This document shows positions 21,193-28,650 of a stretch of 37,642 nucleotides of DNA, piece by piece. Source of the DNA: a virus; IMG/VR virus record IMGVR_UViG_3300041403_001188, positions 1 through 37,642 of that record; one strand, written 5' to 3'. Each line of letters starts with the position of its first letter. The first letter of the stretch is position 1. Both the position numbers and the translations under genes were made by a program. The notes under the pieces were generated by a model. The model made no database searches. It saw nothing but the letters and a program-made list of their open reading frames with translations, and was not told the DNA's origin.

Positions 21193-22536
21193 TTACTTAA
21201 TTGCTTTCTTTAATGCTTCTAAATCAGAGAGATACATATCTTTAGGATCGGTACCTTCAATAACTTTCTTTTCCTTTTTCTTATCTGCTTCTTGATTTAA
21301 CAATTCATTAAACCTTTCCTTGGTTAATGAATAGATAGGCATATTTAAAAGATAGTTGTATGAACCATCCACCTCATCATAATTAGCAGTTTCTAAATAA
21401 AGAATAATATCCTTTTTTGGTACATTATTTACTTTAAGTTTACCATCAATAATATCTTTAATGAATCTTGCCTTATTGGAAATGATAAGTAATTCTCTTT
21501 CTAATTTTGCAATTAAATAAGCCTTTCTTTTATCATACCATACTAACCTTACTTCTACAAAATGTTTAACAATTTCTTCTACCTTATTAAAGATTTTTAA
21601 TTTACCGGTTTCATCTATAGTGGTAAGGTTTTCAGTTTCTTGAGTATTAAGTTTTAGTAAAGCCTCAAGTTTATCTTTAGTTATGTATTCTTTAAGAATT
21701 GCTCTTTGGAATTTAATTACATATTCTACCTTTCCTGAAGAATTATCATCATAGCTTGTAATGATTCTTTTTTCAATTAGATTATTTAAATGTTCTTCAT
21801 ACCTTTCATAAGTAAATCCTGGGGGTATTTCAGATACCTTGACTGTTGTGGTGTTTAGCACCTCATGTACACCACTTATTTTCCATGTTTTAGGATTAAC
21901 TGTATCTCTAGTAAAAGTGCCTGAGAACTCCTTTAACCAAGGTGGAAGTCCAGGTAGTCTTTTACCTTTTAGTACGGCGATACATGCATCAGTAACATCC
22001 TTAGGATTTCGATTTAATATATTAGTTGCAAACCCTACAGCAATACCAGAAGAACCGTTTAAGATAACTGTTGGTATGATAGGTAGGAAATACTCAGGTT
22101 CAATTTTCTCACCTTCTTCAATCTTATTTTCTAATAATTCAAAATCCTTATAGAGAAGTCTAAAGTTAGGATGGAGTTTACCACTGATGTATCGTGGCGC
22201 ACCAGCAGAAGGAGATCTTAAAGATCCAAATTGGCCAATACCTTCCAATAAAGGTAAAGAATTTTTAAACTCTTGTGCCATACCAACCATCGCAGATTCT
22301 AATGAAGTATTACCGTGATGATAATATGCTTCAGCTGCTACTCTACCGGCAAGTTGAAAAAGCTTCATTGGTTTTTCATTTCCACTTTTCCATATTTTAT
22401 TTGCAATGTGGACAACCTTTCTTTGTGTAGGTTTTAACCCATCAATGCAACTTGGAATTGCCCGGTTTTCTACAACATACTTAGCATATTCTAGATACTC
22501 TTTATCAAAAAAATCTGTTACTGTTCTTCTACTCAT
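21193..22536 (-). CDS. 52: T4-type DNA topoisomerase II, medium subunit (gp52/GyrA-like)
   Basis: A 447-residue breakage-and-reunion subunit. RTVTDFFDKEYLEYAKYVVE (4-23) and IDGLKPTQRKVVHIANKIW (31-49) are the GyrA/ParC start. The catalytic tyrosine is Y116 in AGAPRYISGKLHP, and IIPTVILNGSSGIAVGFATN (about 151-170) follows as in type IIA enzymes. There is no C-terminal DNA-wrapping domain, as in T4 gp52. I start at ATG 22536; the longer frame begins with TTG at 22572 inside gp39. The stop of gp39 (TAA 22538-22540) and this ATG are arranged TAA-T-ATG. With gp39 it forms the phage topoisomerase for replication. Confidence 0.95.
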   Translation of the reverse strand: MSRRTVTDFFDKEYLEYAKYVVENRAIPSCIDGLKPTQRKVVHIANKIWKSGNEKPMKLFQLAGRVAAEAYYHHGNTSLESAMVGMAQEFKNSLPLLEGIGQFGSLRSPSAGAPRYISGKLHPNFRLLYKDFELLENKIEEGEKIEPEYFLPIIPTVILNGSSGIAVGFATNILNRNPKDVTDACIAVLKGKRLPGLPPWLKEFSGTFTRDTVNPKTWKISGVHEVLNTTTVKVSEIPPGFTYERYEEHLNNLIEKRIITSYDDNSSGKVEYVIKFQRAILKEYITKDKLEALLKLNTQETENLTTIDETGKLKIFNKVEEIVKHFVEVRLVWYDKRKAYLIAKLERELLIISNKARFIKDIIDGKLKVNNVPKKDIILYLETANYDEVDGSYNYLLNMPIYSLTKERFNELLNQEADKKKEKKVIEGTDPKDMYLSDLEALKKAIK

Positions 22537-22537
22537 A

Positions 22538-24415
22538 TTAAAACAATGATTTACCTTTTGGTTTGACTTCAAGTTCTTCTCCTAAGATCTTTTTCTTTCT
22601 TGGTTCAGAATCTTTTGAAAACCAAACATTCAAGGTATGTTCAAAATTATTATCTTTAGTTAGTGTAAAGGTTTTAGGATTACTTATTATTTCCTGATAC
22701 TCTTCATTTTCCAATGCAGCAAGACCTTTCTTATATTCAATATTCCATGAAGATAGCGACCTTTGTTTTGATTCCCATTGCTTATACTCTTCATCAGAAT
22801 AAAAGCTTAAGGTTTGGTTACCTTTCTTGGCAACCATAAGAGGTGTCTCTACTTTAAGTACTCTACCTTGTTCAAATAGTTCAGGCCAATACTTGCCTAA
22901 GAAGTTTATTAACAATGCAGAAATTGAATTACCATCAACATCAGCATCGGTATACAATAAGATCTTGCCATATCTTAAATCTTCTGGTTCATGTCCTATC
23001 TTTAGACCTAAGGCTGCCATCAGAGATTGTACTTCTTTGTTTTGTACAACCTTTGAAGCCGTGGATTCTCTTACATTAACAAACTTACCCCTAAGTGGAA
23101 ATGCGCCTTGCATAGTAGGATTGCGATATTGCCTAAAGGCAGAAGATGCAGAATCACCTTCAAATATTGCCAAAGTACAATTACTACGATCTCCGCTTTT
23201 CTTAGCATCAATAAGTTTTACGACCTTCTTTTTATCTAATCCTTTATTTAGTTTTCTAAGTTTGGCTCTCTCCTCAGCGGCTTTCTTTCTTTCAATCCAA
23301 TCCAAAACAGATTGAATTATTTCAGAGTTAAGAACTTGTCTTAGAGTCCTTTCTGAAAGTTCATGTATAGATCCAAAATCTTTAGGTTCAGTAATTAACT
23401 TTTCTTTAGTCTGCGAAGAGAATGCTGGATTAATTACAGTACAATTGATAAAAAGATATAAGTGATTTTTAAGTTCGGATGGTTTAACATCAACCCTGTA
23501 CTTTCTCTTAATCTTTTCCCTAAGATACTGGGTGATTTGCCAAACTATGTTATTTACGTGTGTACCACCATCTTTGGTTTCAACTGAATTAACAAAAGAA
23601 ACTGCCTTAAATCCAGATTCACTATGACCTATACCTATTTGCCAATTTTCTGATTGCTCATAAAAAACTGGAGTAGTGTAAAGTTCAGAATATTCTTTAA
23701 ATGACTTAAAGGAAATAACCTCATCATTTAACCATATCTTTAGCTTAGGATTACATGCAGCAATATCATATAACCTTTTTTCAATCATTTGGAGAGAAGG
23801 CTTATCAATCTTTTTCATACCAAACCTTTCAAAGTCTGCTACATAAGATATTTCAGTAAAGCCCTTTCTTTGTGATTTAACATTAGGTTTAGTTTTCTTT
23901 GCCATGTTATCTGAAAAGACTTGAGTAAATCTTTTCTTACCATCACAAGTATCAATTTTAAACTCTTTACTAAAAATGTTAGTAAGAGTACTACCTACAC
24001 CATTTGTACCTACGACTGTTCTCTGTTCGGTATCATCAAAATTACTCCCAGTCTTAAGGTTACTAAAAATCATTTCAGGTACCCATTCATTATACTCTTT
24101 ATGAATTTCTACAGGTATACCTCCGTTATCCCAAATGGATATGCGATTAGAATCTAAATCTACCGTTACCTTTATCTGATTAAGTTTAGGATTTCTTTTA
24201 TGTTCATCAACAGAGTTTGATACAATTTCATCAAACAGTTTTAAGAAACCTGGATTATAAGTAATTTCTTTTGGTGTAAGTTTCCAACTCCTGCGGTCCA
24301 AAAGATATACTTCCTCGGTATGTGGTTTGACTGAACCTATATACATACCAGGTCTAAGGAGTACGTGTTCCGTATCCGTAAGTTTCTGATATCTCTTTTC
24401 TATACTCACTCCCAT
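22538..24415 (-). CDS. 39: T4-type DNA topoisomerase II, large subunit (gp39/GyrB-like, unsplit)
   Basis: A 625-residue ATPase plus Toprim subunit. The GHKL site is present: MYIGS (24-28), E63 and N67 in FDEIVSNSVDEH, D96 in IWDNGGIPV, and VVGTNGVGSTLTN (134-146). The K-loop QTK is at 335-337. The Toprim site is E419 in FEGDSASSAF and D490, D492 and D494 in YTDADVDGNS. In T4 itself this region is split into gp39 and gp60; here it is one frame. It powers strand passage with gp52. The end (KKKILGEELEVKPKGKSLF) reaches the gp52 start. Confidence 0.95.
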   Translation of the reverse strand: MGVSIEKRYQKLTDTEHVLLRPGMYIGSVKPHTEEVYLLDRRSWKLTPKEITYNPGFLKLFDEIVSNSVDEHKRNPKLNQIKVTVDLDSNRISIWDNGGIPVEIHKEYNEWVPEMIFSNLKTGSNFDDTEQRTVVGTNGVGSTLTNIFSKEFKIDTCDGKKRFTQVFSDNMAKKTKPNVKSQRKGFTEISYVADFERFGMKKIDKPSLQMIEKRLYDIAACNPKLKIWLNDEVISFKSFKEYSELYTTPVFYEQSENWQIGIGHSESGFKAVSFVNSVETKDGGTHVNNIVWQITQYLREKIKRKYRVDVKPSELKNHLYLFINCTVINPAFSSQTKEKLITEPKDFGSIHELSERTLRQVLNSEIIQSVLDWIERKKAAEERAKLRKLNKGLDKKKVVKLIDAKKSGDRSNCTLAIFEGDSASSAFRQYRNPTMQGAFPLRGKFVNVRESTASKVVQNKEVQSLMAALGLKIGHEPEDLRYGKILLYTDADVDGNSISALLINFLGKYWPELFEQGRVLKVETPLMVAKKGNQTLSFYSDEEYKQWESKQRSLSSWNIEYKKGLAALENEEYQEIISNPKTFTLTKDNNFEHTLNVWFSKDSEPRKKKILGEELEVKPKGKSLF

Positions 24416-24449
24416 ATTTTTATTTTTATATTGCTAAATCCTTAAAGGT

Positions 24450-24668
24450 TTATTCTTCATGGAATTCAAACCTAAGCTTTAGCTTAAGATAATTTACATA
24501 TGACCAATACAAATCTGGATGTTCTTTTTTAATATGAGACCATTTTTTACTAAATAGGATGGTTAATCTTTCTAGTGATTTATAGTGGACTGTTTTATTT
24601 TCTGGGTTAGAAATTATTTTTCTAAGCCATTCAAAATCTTTTTTCATTTTAGGTATCATTACTATCAT
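24450..24668 (-). CDS. Small basic hypothetical protein
   Basis: A 72-residue basic, probably helical protein (MKKDFEWLRKIISNPENK, then VHYKSLERLTILFSKKWSHI, ending YVNYLKLKLRFEFHEE). ATG codons also occur at residues 4 and 8, so the start may be a few codons later; 24668 is adjacent to the upstream stop in TAATATG form. The tryptophan and lysine content suggests it may bind nucleic acid, without a known motif. It lies between the topoisomerase large subunit and a block of unknown phage genes. Confidence 0.7.
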   Translation of the reverse strand: MIVMIPKMKKDFEWLRKIISNPENKTVHYKSLERLTILFSKKWSHIKKEHPDLYWSYVNYLKLKLRFEFHEE

Positions 24669-24669
24669 A

Positions 24670-25164
24670 TTAATCCCACCAATTGCGGATGTTATGTTGT
24701 ATGTATGTCCAGAGAATTCTCTCTGCCTTCTTTTGTTTTTCTCGTGAAGCTTTTACCAATTCAGATTTCTTGGCTTCTACTTCTTCGGCATTATCCCACT
24801 TCTCATATACATATCTTAGGTAAGATGAACCATCGCCTCTTCCCATATCTTCAAACCACCAATCTAAAACACTAGGACCGTAAATCTCTTGGAGTTGATC
24901 CATCCATTCCATGTCATACTCATCTTCATACACCCTTTTCATAAGATCAATAGCGGTCCTAATTTTTCTAGCATGCATATCCGCATTGACAGTGTAAGAC
25001 CTATCGGACTCAAGATGATCAGCTGTTCTGGTTAACTGATATGAAAATAGGTCAACTGCATAGCGATAGTCAAAATCGTACCCTCGCCAAACGTGAGGTA
25101 AAAAATCCCATACTCGCTTTAGCTTACGAAAGTACCATGTAATGTTATTCCACATTTTTTTCAT
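24670..25164 (-). CDS. Hypothetical protein, Trp/Tyr-rich
   Basis: A 164-residue protein rich in Trp, Tyr, Arg and Glu. A basic, aromatic start (MWNNITWYFRKLKRVWDFLP) is followed by YRYAVDLFSYQLTRTADHLE (about 35-54), acidic DEYDMEWMDQLQEIYG (83-98) and a long C-terminal helix (EEVEAKKSELVKASREKQKK). I have an impression of similar proteins in T4-like phages of marine bacteria, but no function is known to me. Its start overlaps the upstream gene's stop (ATGA, 25161-25164), so translation is coupled. Confidence 0.8.
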   Translation of the reverse strand: MKKMWNNITWYFRKLKRVWDFLPHVWRGYDFDYRYAVDLFSYQLTRTADHLESDRSYTVNADMHARKIRTAIDLMKRVYEDEYDMEWMDQLQEIYGPSVLDWWFEDMGRGDGSSYLRYVYEKWDNAEEVEAKKSELVKASREKQKKAERILWTYIQHNIRNWWD

Positions 25165-25391
25165 AAGTCTAAGTTTATACCATTATCAAACATTATCTCT
25201 CTAAGCCGTTCTCGACACTTCTCATAAGTCTCATACTTGTCCTTACTATATTCTTCATCGGACATATATTTATACTGTGATCTTAACCATTGATCCATTT
25301 CCCAAAGGACTGAATACATATTTGAACCTTGTGTTGCAAATTGAAATTCAGTATGATCTTCTGGTAAGTTAAACTTTAAGATAGCTTCCAT
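25161..25391 (-). CDS. Small hypothetical phage protein
   Basis: A 76-residue protein of a type often seen in phages: an N-terminal strand AILKFNLPEDHTEFQFAT (3-20), SVLWEMDQWLRSQYKYM (about 27-43), then a charged helix to GINLDL. This start-plus-WxMDQWLR arrangement is the only recognisable signature; the function is unknown. It overlaps its neighbours at both ends (16 bp with the gene before it, 4 bp with the one after). Confidence 0.78.
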   Translation of the reverse strand: MEAILKFNLPEDHTEFQFATQGSNMYSVLWEMDQWLRSQYKYMSDEEYSKDKYETYEKCRERLREIMFDNGINLDL

Positions 25392-25735
25392 AATTCGTAT
25401 GTTGAGTTTTTGGTATGAAATTTCACGTAGTCTTCTCTTTCCTCTACAATCTCAGTAATGCCTGTCGTTTGCCAAGTAAAGAACTGATTAAAGGGAGACA
25501 TAATAAGTGAACGCCCAATTGCAGGTTTATCGTGTTTGGCTTTAAACTTTCCTTCTTCATTCCATTCAAGCCACATCACTTCGGCTGATTGATTAGTTAG
25601 ACCATCTCGTTCACGAACAAGTTTCCAATTCTTTTCAGGATCTCCAAATAAGAGCTTACCCTGTTCATCATTCATCTTAAGATTACCGTTCTCGTCTTGA
25701 GTAAGTAAAATCTTTGGTTGTTCTCCAGTTATCAT
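25376..25735 (-). CDS. Hypothetical protein with a beta-rich core
   Basis: A 119-residue protein without a recognised family. The first 35 residues are repetitive and polar (ILLTQDENGNLKMNDEQGKL). The rest contains several predicted beta segments and three Trp, e.g. NWKLVRERDGL, VMWLEWNEEGKFKAK and YVKFHTKNSTYELWKLS. FNQFFTWQTTGITEIVEE (about 82-99) resembles small beta-sheet phage proteins. It overlaps the next gene upstream by 4 bp (25732-25735). No catalytic pattern is seen. Confidence 0.75.
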   Translation of the reverse strand: MITGEQPKILLTQDENGNLKMNDEQGKLLFGDPEKNWKLVRERDGLTNQSAEVMWLEWNEEGKFKAKHDKPAIGRSLIMSPFNQFFTWQTTGITEIVEEREDYVKFHTKNSTYELWKLS

Positions 25736-26319
25736 AAGTATTTCTCCTTTAATATTTTATTGTAATAATTGACCTTTGTTTTAGTTTCACCATCAGATAC
25801 AGTATAGTCAAGAGGAAAGCCTTCTTTACATTGTTCTATACGTTCTTTTGGTGTTCCTTTGGTATCATTATTATAATACAACCATGCTTCCCAATAGTGA
25901 TGCTGTTCTGGTGCTATTATAATCACAGCAATTTGCCATTTAAAAAATACGAATGAGATAAGAGGAGCCCACTCAAACCTATAGTCAATATCAGCCCATT
26001 TGGTTTTCCATCCTAATCCAACAAAATCAAAACCTATCTTTTTAGGAACCGGGAATTTATAATTCTTTTTCTCTTCACATAGTTCCTCGATTGATGGAAT
26101 TGTTTTAGGAGTGTTACCGTACTTTTCGTTGGCTTCATTCCATCTTTTTCTTTCCTCTATTTCTTTTTTAGCATTATCAATCAACATTTGCTGAGTTGGT
26201 TTTACCCATCTTCGTGGATAAAAGTAAGGAGTACCAATTGCAATCTTACCAAAGTACCACTTTAGTTTCGGCCGCTTAAATGGCGAGTTAAATGCTTTTA
26301 TGTATTCAAATCTTTTCAT
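25732..26319 (-). CDS. Hypothetical protein, conserved-type in T4-like phages
   Basis: A 195-residue protein. FKRPKLKWYFGKIAIGTPYF (14-33) with PRRWV is followed by a charged helix (KKEIEERKRWNEAN). Then FDFVGLGWKTKWADIDYRFE (97-116) leads to a hydrophobic, aromatic segment FVFFKWQIAVIIIAP (123-137) and a final HHYWEAWLYYNND. The sequence style, with Trp/Tyr repeats, is seen in proteins of unknown role in large marine phages. The hydrophobic part is flanked by charges and may be a buried strand pair rather than a membrane helix. It overlaps the upstream gene by 4 bp (ATGA). Confidence 0.8.
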   Translation of the reverse strand: MKRFEYIKAFNSPFKRPKLKWYFGKIAIGTPYFYPRRWVKPTQQMLIDNAKKEIEERKRWNEANEKYGNTPKTIPSIEELCEEKKNYKFPVPKKIGFDFVGLGWKTKWADIDYRFEWAPLISFVFFKWQIAVIIIAPEQHHYWEAWLYYNNDTKGTPKERIEQCKEGFPLDYTVSDGETKTKVNYYNKILKEKYL

Positions 26320-26804
26320 TCTGATGTATTAATGATTCCACCTATAATCTTAGTATCTGCAAGGTGATCATATTTGCCATAGGTTCCAATCCTAAAACCA
26401 GTATCTATAGGTACAAGACTACCTACACATAGACCTTTAAACTCTTCGCTTAACCATGAAAGATCTTGGTGGAGAGTAATGTAAGGACCGCCGCTAGGAT
26501 CTACCATATCAATAGTATCTTTATCAGAATAAACTAATGATCCGTATTTTTTTGCAATAGGTCCTGGTCCTACATAGCTTTCGTTTTCATCATAAACTGA
26601 TTCATGAACAGCTTCTTTAAATGAATCTATGTACATAGGGCGTTCTCCTTTAGATCCTACATCTTTACAGTATGCTTGGTAGGCTTCTTTATAAACATTA
26701 GGCCATCCTGTGCGGTAGTATTTAAAATCACCTTCCCATAGGATACTACCGTCTTCTTGAAGGGTAAAGGTATAAATGTCGTTGTATCTATTCTTGTATT
26801 CCAT
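26316..26804 (-). CDS. Hypothetical protein
   Basis: A 162-residue acidic, Tyr- and Gly-rich protein with no known motif. The start YNDIYTFTLQEDGSILWEGD (8-27) looks like a beta-sandwich entry. GPGPIAKKYGSLVYSDKDTI and GLCVGSLVPIDTGFRIGTYG are later glycine-rich segments. Repeated small beta motifs suggest a compact beta domain. The ATG overlaps the end of the 49-residue frame that precedes it (17 bp). Function unknown. Confidence 0.75.
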   Translation of the reverse strand: MEYKNRYNDIYTFTLQEDGSILWEGDFKYYRTGWPNVYKEAYQAYCKDVGSKGERPMYIDSFKEAVHESVYDENESYVGPGPIAKKYGSLVYSDKDTIDMVDPSGGPYITLHQDLSWLSEEFKGLCVGSLVPIDTGFRIGTYGKYDHLADTKIIGGIINTSE

Positions 26805-26937
26805 ACGCTATTTCTATTCCCCATTTCCACCACCAAAGTTCAATGTTCATATGCCCATATAAGTATTTATCATATGTCCACTTAATAGTAGGCAAAACAT
26901 AAACTTGTGCATAAACGGAGGTTAAACTAATCTTCAT
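26788..26937 (-). CDS. 49-residue tryptophan-rich small protein
   Basis: ATG at 26937 opens a 49-codon frame to TAG at 26788-26790. It has SLTSVYAQVYVLPTIKWTYD at the start and, near the C-terminus, NIELWWWKWGIEIAYGIQE, where four of five residues in the core are tryptophans. The ATG lies within the last codons of the gene before it (11-bp overlap) and its end overlaps the next start by 17 bp, the packing expected of real genes here. No family is recognised. The tryptophan cluster suggests membrane-interface binding. Confidence 0.6.
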   Translation of the reverse strand: MKISLTSVYAQVYVLPTIKWTYDKYLYGHMNIELWWWKWGIEIAYGIQE

Positions 26938-27091
26938 CTTTTTTCTTATGCTTTTTCTTACGGTTATATTTCCTTTTGTCAGGAATAGTTTGCTGTGTCA
27001 TCTTCTTACCAATATGATGAGCGGCTTCTCCCATGGACCATCCACCGTTGAAGTCTAATTCATCTTTTGTATTTTTTTCTTTTGATGACAT
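26927..27091 (-). CDS. 54-residue basic small protein
   Basis: ATG at 27091 opens a 54-codon frame ending in TAG at 26927-26929. The product begins MSSKEKNTKDELDFNGGW and continues SMGEAAHHIGKKMTQQTI. It ends in a strongly basic run (KRKYNRKKKHKKKDED), likely to bind nucleic acid. It lies 6 bp after the stop of the 57-codon gene and fits the spacing of neighbouring genes. No known family. Confidence 0.65.
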   Translation of the reverse strand: MSSKEKNTKDELDFNGGWSMGEAAHHIGKKMTQQTIPDKRKYNRKKKHKKKDED

Positions 27092-27097
27092 TACAAT

Positions 27098-27271
27098 TTA
27101 TTTAATCCATTCTTGATATGCTAAAGTGTACGCATCCAAGATGTTCATTTCCGAGGATTCTTCCATTAACTTATCAGCCCATTCACATACTTCATGCCGG
27201 AGGCCGTATGCTTTAGCTTCTTCAAGTATTTCTTGAATTTGAATCTGTTCATCTAATGTTGGTACGGCCAT
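27098..27271 (-). CDS. 57-residue acidic helical small protein
   Basis: ATG at 27271 opens a 57-codon frame to TAA at 27098-27100. The acidic protein is probably two helices (DEQIQIQEILEEAKAYG, then EVCEWADKLMEESSEMNILD) with one cysteine and two tryptophans. The ATG is 3 bp from the stop of the upstream gene. A small helical regulator is plausible; no family is recognised. Confidence 0.68.
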   Translation of the reverse strand: MAVPTLDEQIQIQEILEEAKAYGLRHEVCEWADKLMEESSEMNILDAYTLAYQEWIK

Positions 27272-27274
27272 GTC

Positions 27275-27508
27275 TTATTTATGTAAGGTTACAAATTCTC
27301 CGAAGTGCTTATCAAAGACTTCCAATAAGTTATCATAATCACCACCCATCATTTCGGTTGTAAGTTCGCCTCGCTCATCTGGTTGGTAATGTAATTGCTT
27401 AGCCAATTTCTGAGCCAAGCCAATTAATGCAAATGCATTTCCATCAGGTCCTTTTAAGTCAATGTGAATTTTTTCGGAGCCTGGCATAGGTTGTGTCGTT
27501 ATAGCCAT
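27275..27508 (-). CDS. Small hypothetical protein, phage-conserved type
   Basis: A 77-residue protein. HIDLKGPDGNAFALIGLAQK (15-34) with LAKQLHYQPDERGE forms a short strand-turn followed by a helix. The pattern DLKGPxGNAF-(hydrophobic)-AQKLAKQL looks familiar from small proteins of T4-like phages, but I know no function. The C-terminal part is acidic (DNLLEVFDKHFGEF). Its ATG overlaps the upstream stop (TAATG, 27506-27510). Confidence 0.78.
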   Translation of the reverse strand: MAITTQPMPGSEKIHIDLKGPDGNAFALIGLAQKLAKQLHYQPDERGELTTEMMGGDYDNLLEVFDKHFGEFVTLHK

Positions 27509-27804
27509 TATCTACTTTTTACAGATTCAATTTTTGATGTACCGGTGTTGATCATCCTTACAACTTGTTTCCACATACCTTCATCGGCAGTCCATTCAAT
27601 GTCATGCGGTGGATGATTCATTTGCCAATTAGAAAGAGAAAATCCACCGCCGGACATTTTAAAGTCGCCTTCAGCGTTTTTCTTAAATTTAATGTAATGT
27701 ACGTTATCACACATACAGCTTACCGTTTTAAAAATTACCTCTCGTGGATTTTTCTTTACCTTGATCTCTGGAGGATTTTGGATTAGTTGTTGATATACAC
27801 TCAT
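27508..27804 (-). CDS. Hypothetical protein with Cys-x-Cys
   Basis: A 98-residue protein with one C-M-C pair (residues 30-32) next to VHYIKFKKNAEGDF, a glycine-rich SGGGFSLSNWQMNHPPHDIE (51-70) and a C-terminal helix (DEGMWKQVVRMIN). The CxC pair might bind metal with H36 or H67, but the pattern is not diagnostic. It is the first gene after the terminator at 27834-27869, so it would need its own promoter or be reached by read-through. Confidence 0.75.
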   Translation of the reverse strand: MSVYQQLIQNPPEIKVKKNPREVIFKTVSCMCDNVHYIKFKKNAEGDFKMSGGGFSLSNWQMNHPPHDIEWTADEGMWKQVVRMINTGTSKIESVKSR

Positions 27805-27833
27805 CAGTTCTTTATTTAAATTAATTATAAAAC

Positions 27834-27869
27834 ATAAAAAGAAAATCTGAAAGATTACTTTTCAGATTT
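27834..27869 (-). terminator. Hairpin terminator at the end of the 28.5-kb small-gene unit
   Basis: A perfect 10-bp stem (27843-27852 with 27860-27869, AAATCTGAAA on the minus strand) has a 7-nt loop. On the minus strand the T-rich tail (T-C-TTTTT) is at 27842-27836. The 5' arm overlaps the last codons and the stop of the 97-residue gene. Confidence 0.75.
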
Positions 27870-28148
27870 CCACTTTTCCATTTGTTCTTTTCGTCTTTCT
27901 TGAATCTGGTCCCACTCCCATTTTTCATAAAGTGTATAAGAGTATTTCCATCCACAGTCGTCATCATAGATATCATCCTCGACAACCACAATTGACGGTG
28001 CCATAATTGCCTGGAGTACTCCAAGGTCTACTGGTCTCCAGTAACCGAAGCGGAAGTAGTTATGATTACCATTTCCCATGATACGGCCAACTTCAAATTG
28101 ACCAAATGCTTTTTCAACTTCTTTAAGTTTTGAGATATCTATTTTCAT
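27855..28148 (-). CDS. Hypothetical protein, acidic middle
   Basis: A 97-residue protein. KLKEVEKAFGQFEVGRIMG (7-25), YFRFGYWRPVDLGVLQAIMA (31-50) and VVVEDDIYDDDCGWKYSYTL (54-73) can be seen, followed by a charged helix (WEWDQIQERRKEQMEKWK). The acidic cluster could bind metal, but no family is recognised. Its start shares a TAATG with the upstream stop (28146-28150). The last codons contribute one arm of a terminator hairpin. Confidence 0.77.
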   Translation of the reverse strand: MKIDISKLKEVEKAFGQFEVGRIMGNGNHNYFRFGYWRPVDLGVLQAIMAPSIVVVEDDIYDDDCGWKYSYTLYEKWEWDQIQERRKEQMEKWKSEK

Positions 28149-28342
28149 TACATTGACATATAAGTTTCAGAATTAGTCCAGTATTCGTTGAATTCTTCAG
28201 CAGCCTCGGTAACTTCAGACTTTGGAATTCCTTTCCAGTAAATGTGATTACCGAAGACAGCTCCTAGATTAACTGTGTTTTTAGTTTCACGAGTAATGCG
28301 ATAGAAACCGCCATCATACTTTACGATAGTTCCTTTTTCCAT
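28148..28342 (-). CDS. Small beta-rich hypothetical protein
   Basis: A 64-residue protein. GTIVKYDGGFYRITRETKNT (4-23) and VNLGAVFGNHIYWKGIPK (24-41) look like a small SH3/KOW-type barrel as found in RNA- or protein-binding phage proteins; this is inferred only. The C-terminal part is acidic (EVTEAAEEFNEYWTN). It is 2 bp from its neighbour on one side and overlaps the other by 1 bp. Confidence 0.7.
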   Translation of the reverse strand: MEKGTIVKYDGGFYRITRETKNTVNLGAVFGNHIYWKGIPKSEVTEAAEEFNEYWTNSETYMSM

Positions 28343-28344
28343 GA

Positions 28345-28557
28345 TTAGATGTAGTTAAGGTGAGAGTTAAATTCCTTTTCTTCTTGTGCCCATTGGCGTT
28401 GAAGAGATTGAACAGTCTTACTGATGAAGACCATATCCTCGCAGGTAAGTTCACCATAGCGAGCAATTTGGCGTTCAGTAAAGTGGTCTACCGATGCATG
28501 GTTATTAGTTGCCATGTGGTAGGCGATTTTTGGAAGGTATCCGTTTTGGTATTTCAT
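28345..28557 (-). CDS. Small hypothetical protein, first gene after the second promoter
   Basis: A 70-residue protein from ATG 28557. The longer reading frame starts only with TTG at 28591-28593, inside the promoter box, so I reject it. The sequence (MKYQNGYLPKIAYHMATNNH, then FTERQIARYGELTCEDMVFI, ending SLQRQWAQEEKEFNSH) is mainly helical with one cysteine. The leader from the promoter box to this ATG is about 25 nt. No family recognised; its early position suggests an early protein. Confidence 0.75.
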   Translation of the reverse strand: MKYQNGYLPKIAYHMATNNHASVDHFTERQIARYGELTCEDMVFISKTVQSLQRQWAQEEKEFNSHLNYI

Positions 28558-28580
28558 ATTCCGTTTAAATTTGTATATTA

Positions 28581-28614
28581 TAAATATAATCAAAATTGTT
28601 GGGAATTGAAAATT
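28581..28614 (-). promoter_or_regulatory. Bacteroidetes-type promoter, copy 2 of a repeated bipartite element
   Basis: On the minus strand AATTTTCAATTCCCAAC (28614-28598) is followed after 7 nt by ATTATATTTA, identical to the copy at 17321-17354 in both conserved parts and in spacing. TTTC, 19 nt, TATATTTA resembles the Bacteroidetes promoter. It lies after the exonuclease gene stop and before the 70-residue gene. Confidence 0.8.
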
Positions 28615-28650
28615 TTTCCTAGACTTTTTTCAAAAAGTTATTAACAATTT

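Noticed and set aside
22827-23315. A plus-strand open frame of 162 codons opposite topoisomerase gp39
   Set aside because: It lies inside the highly conserved Toprim and ATPase coding region of the minus strand and shows no motif.
25267-25274. TATAAATA octamer on the minus strand as a late promoter
   Set aside because: It lies inside the coding sequence of the 76-residue gene (YKYM codons) with no start nearby; it shows the octamer occurs by chance.
27821-28024. A 67-codon minus-strand frame overlapping the 97-residue gene
   Set aside because: It is out of frame inside a better-supported gene that is coupled to its neighbour by TAATG, and it runs into the terminator hairpin.
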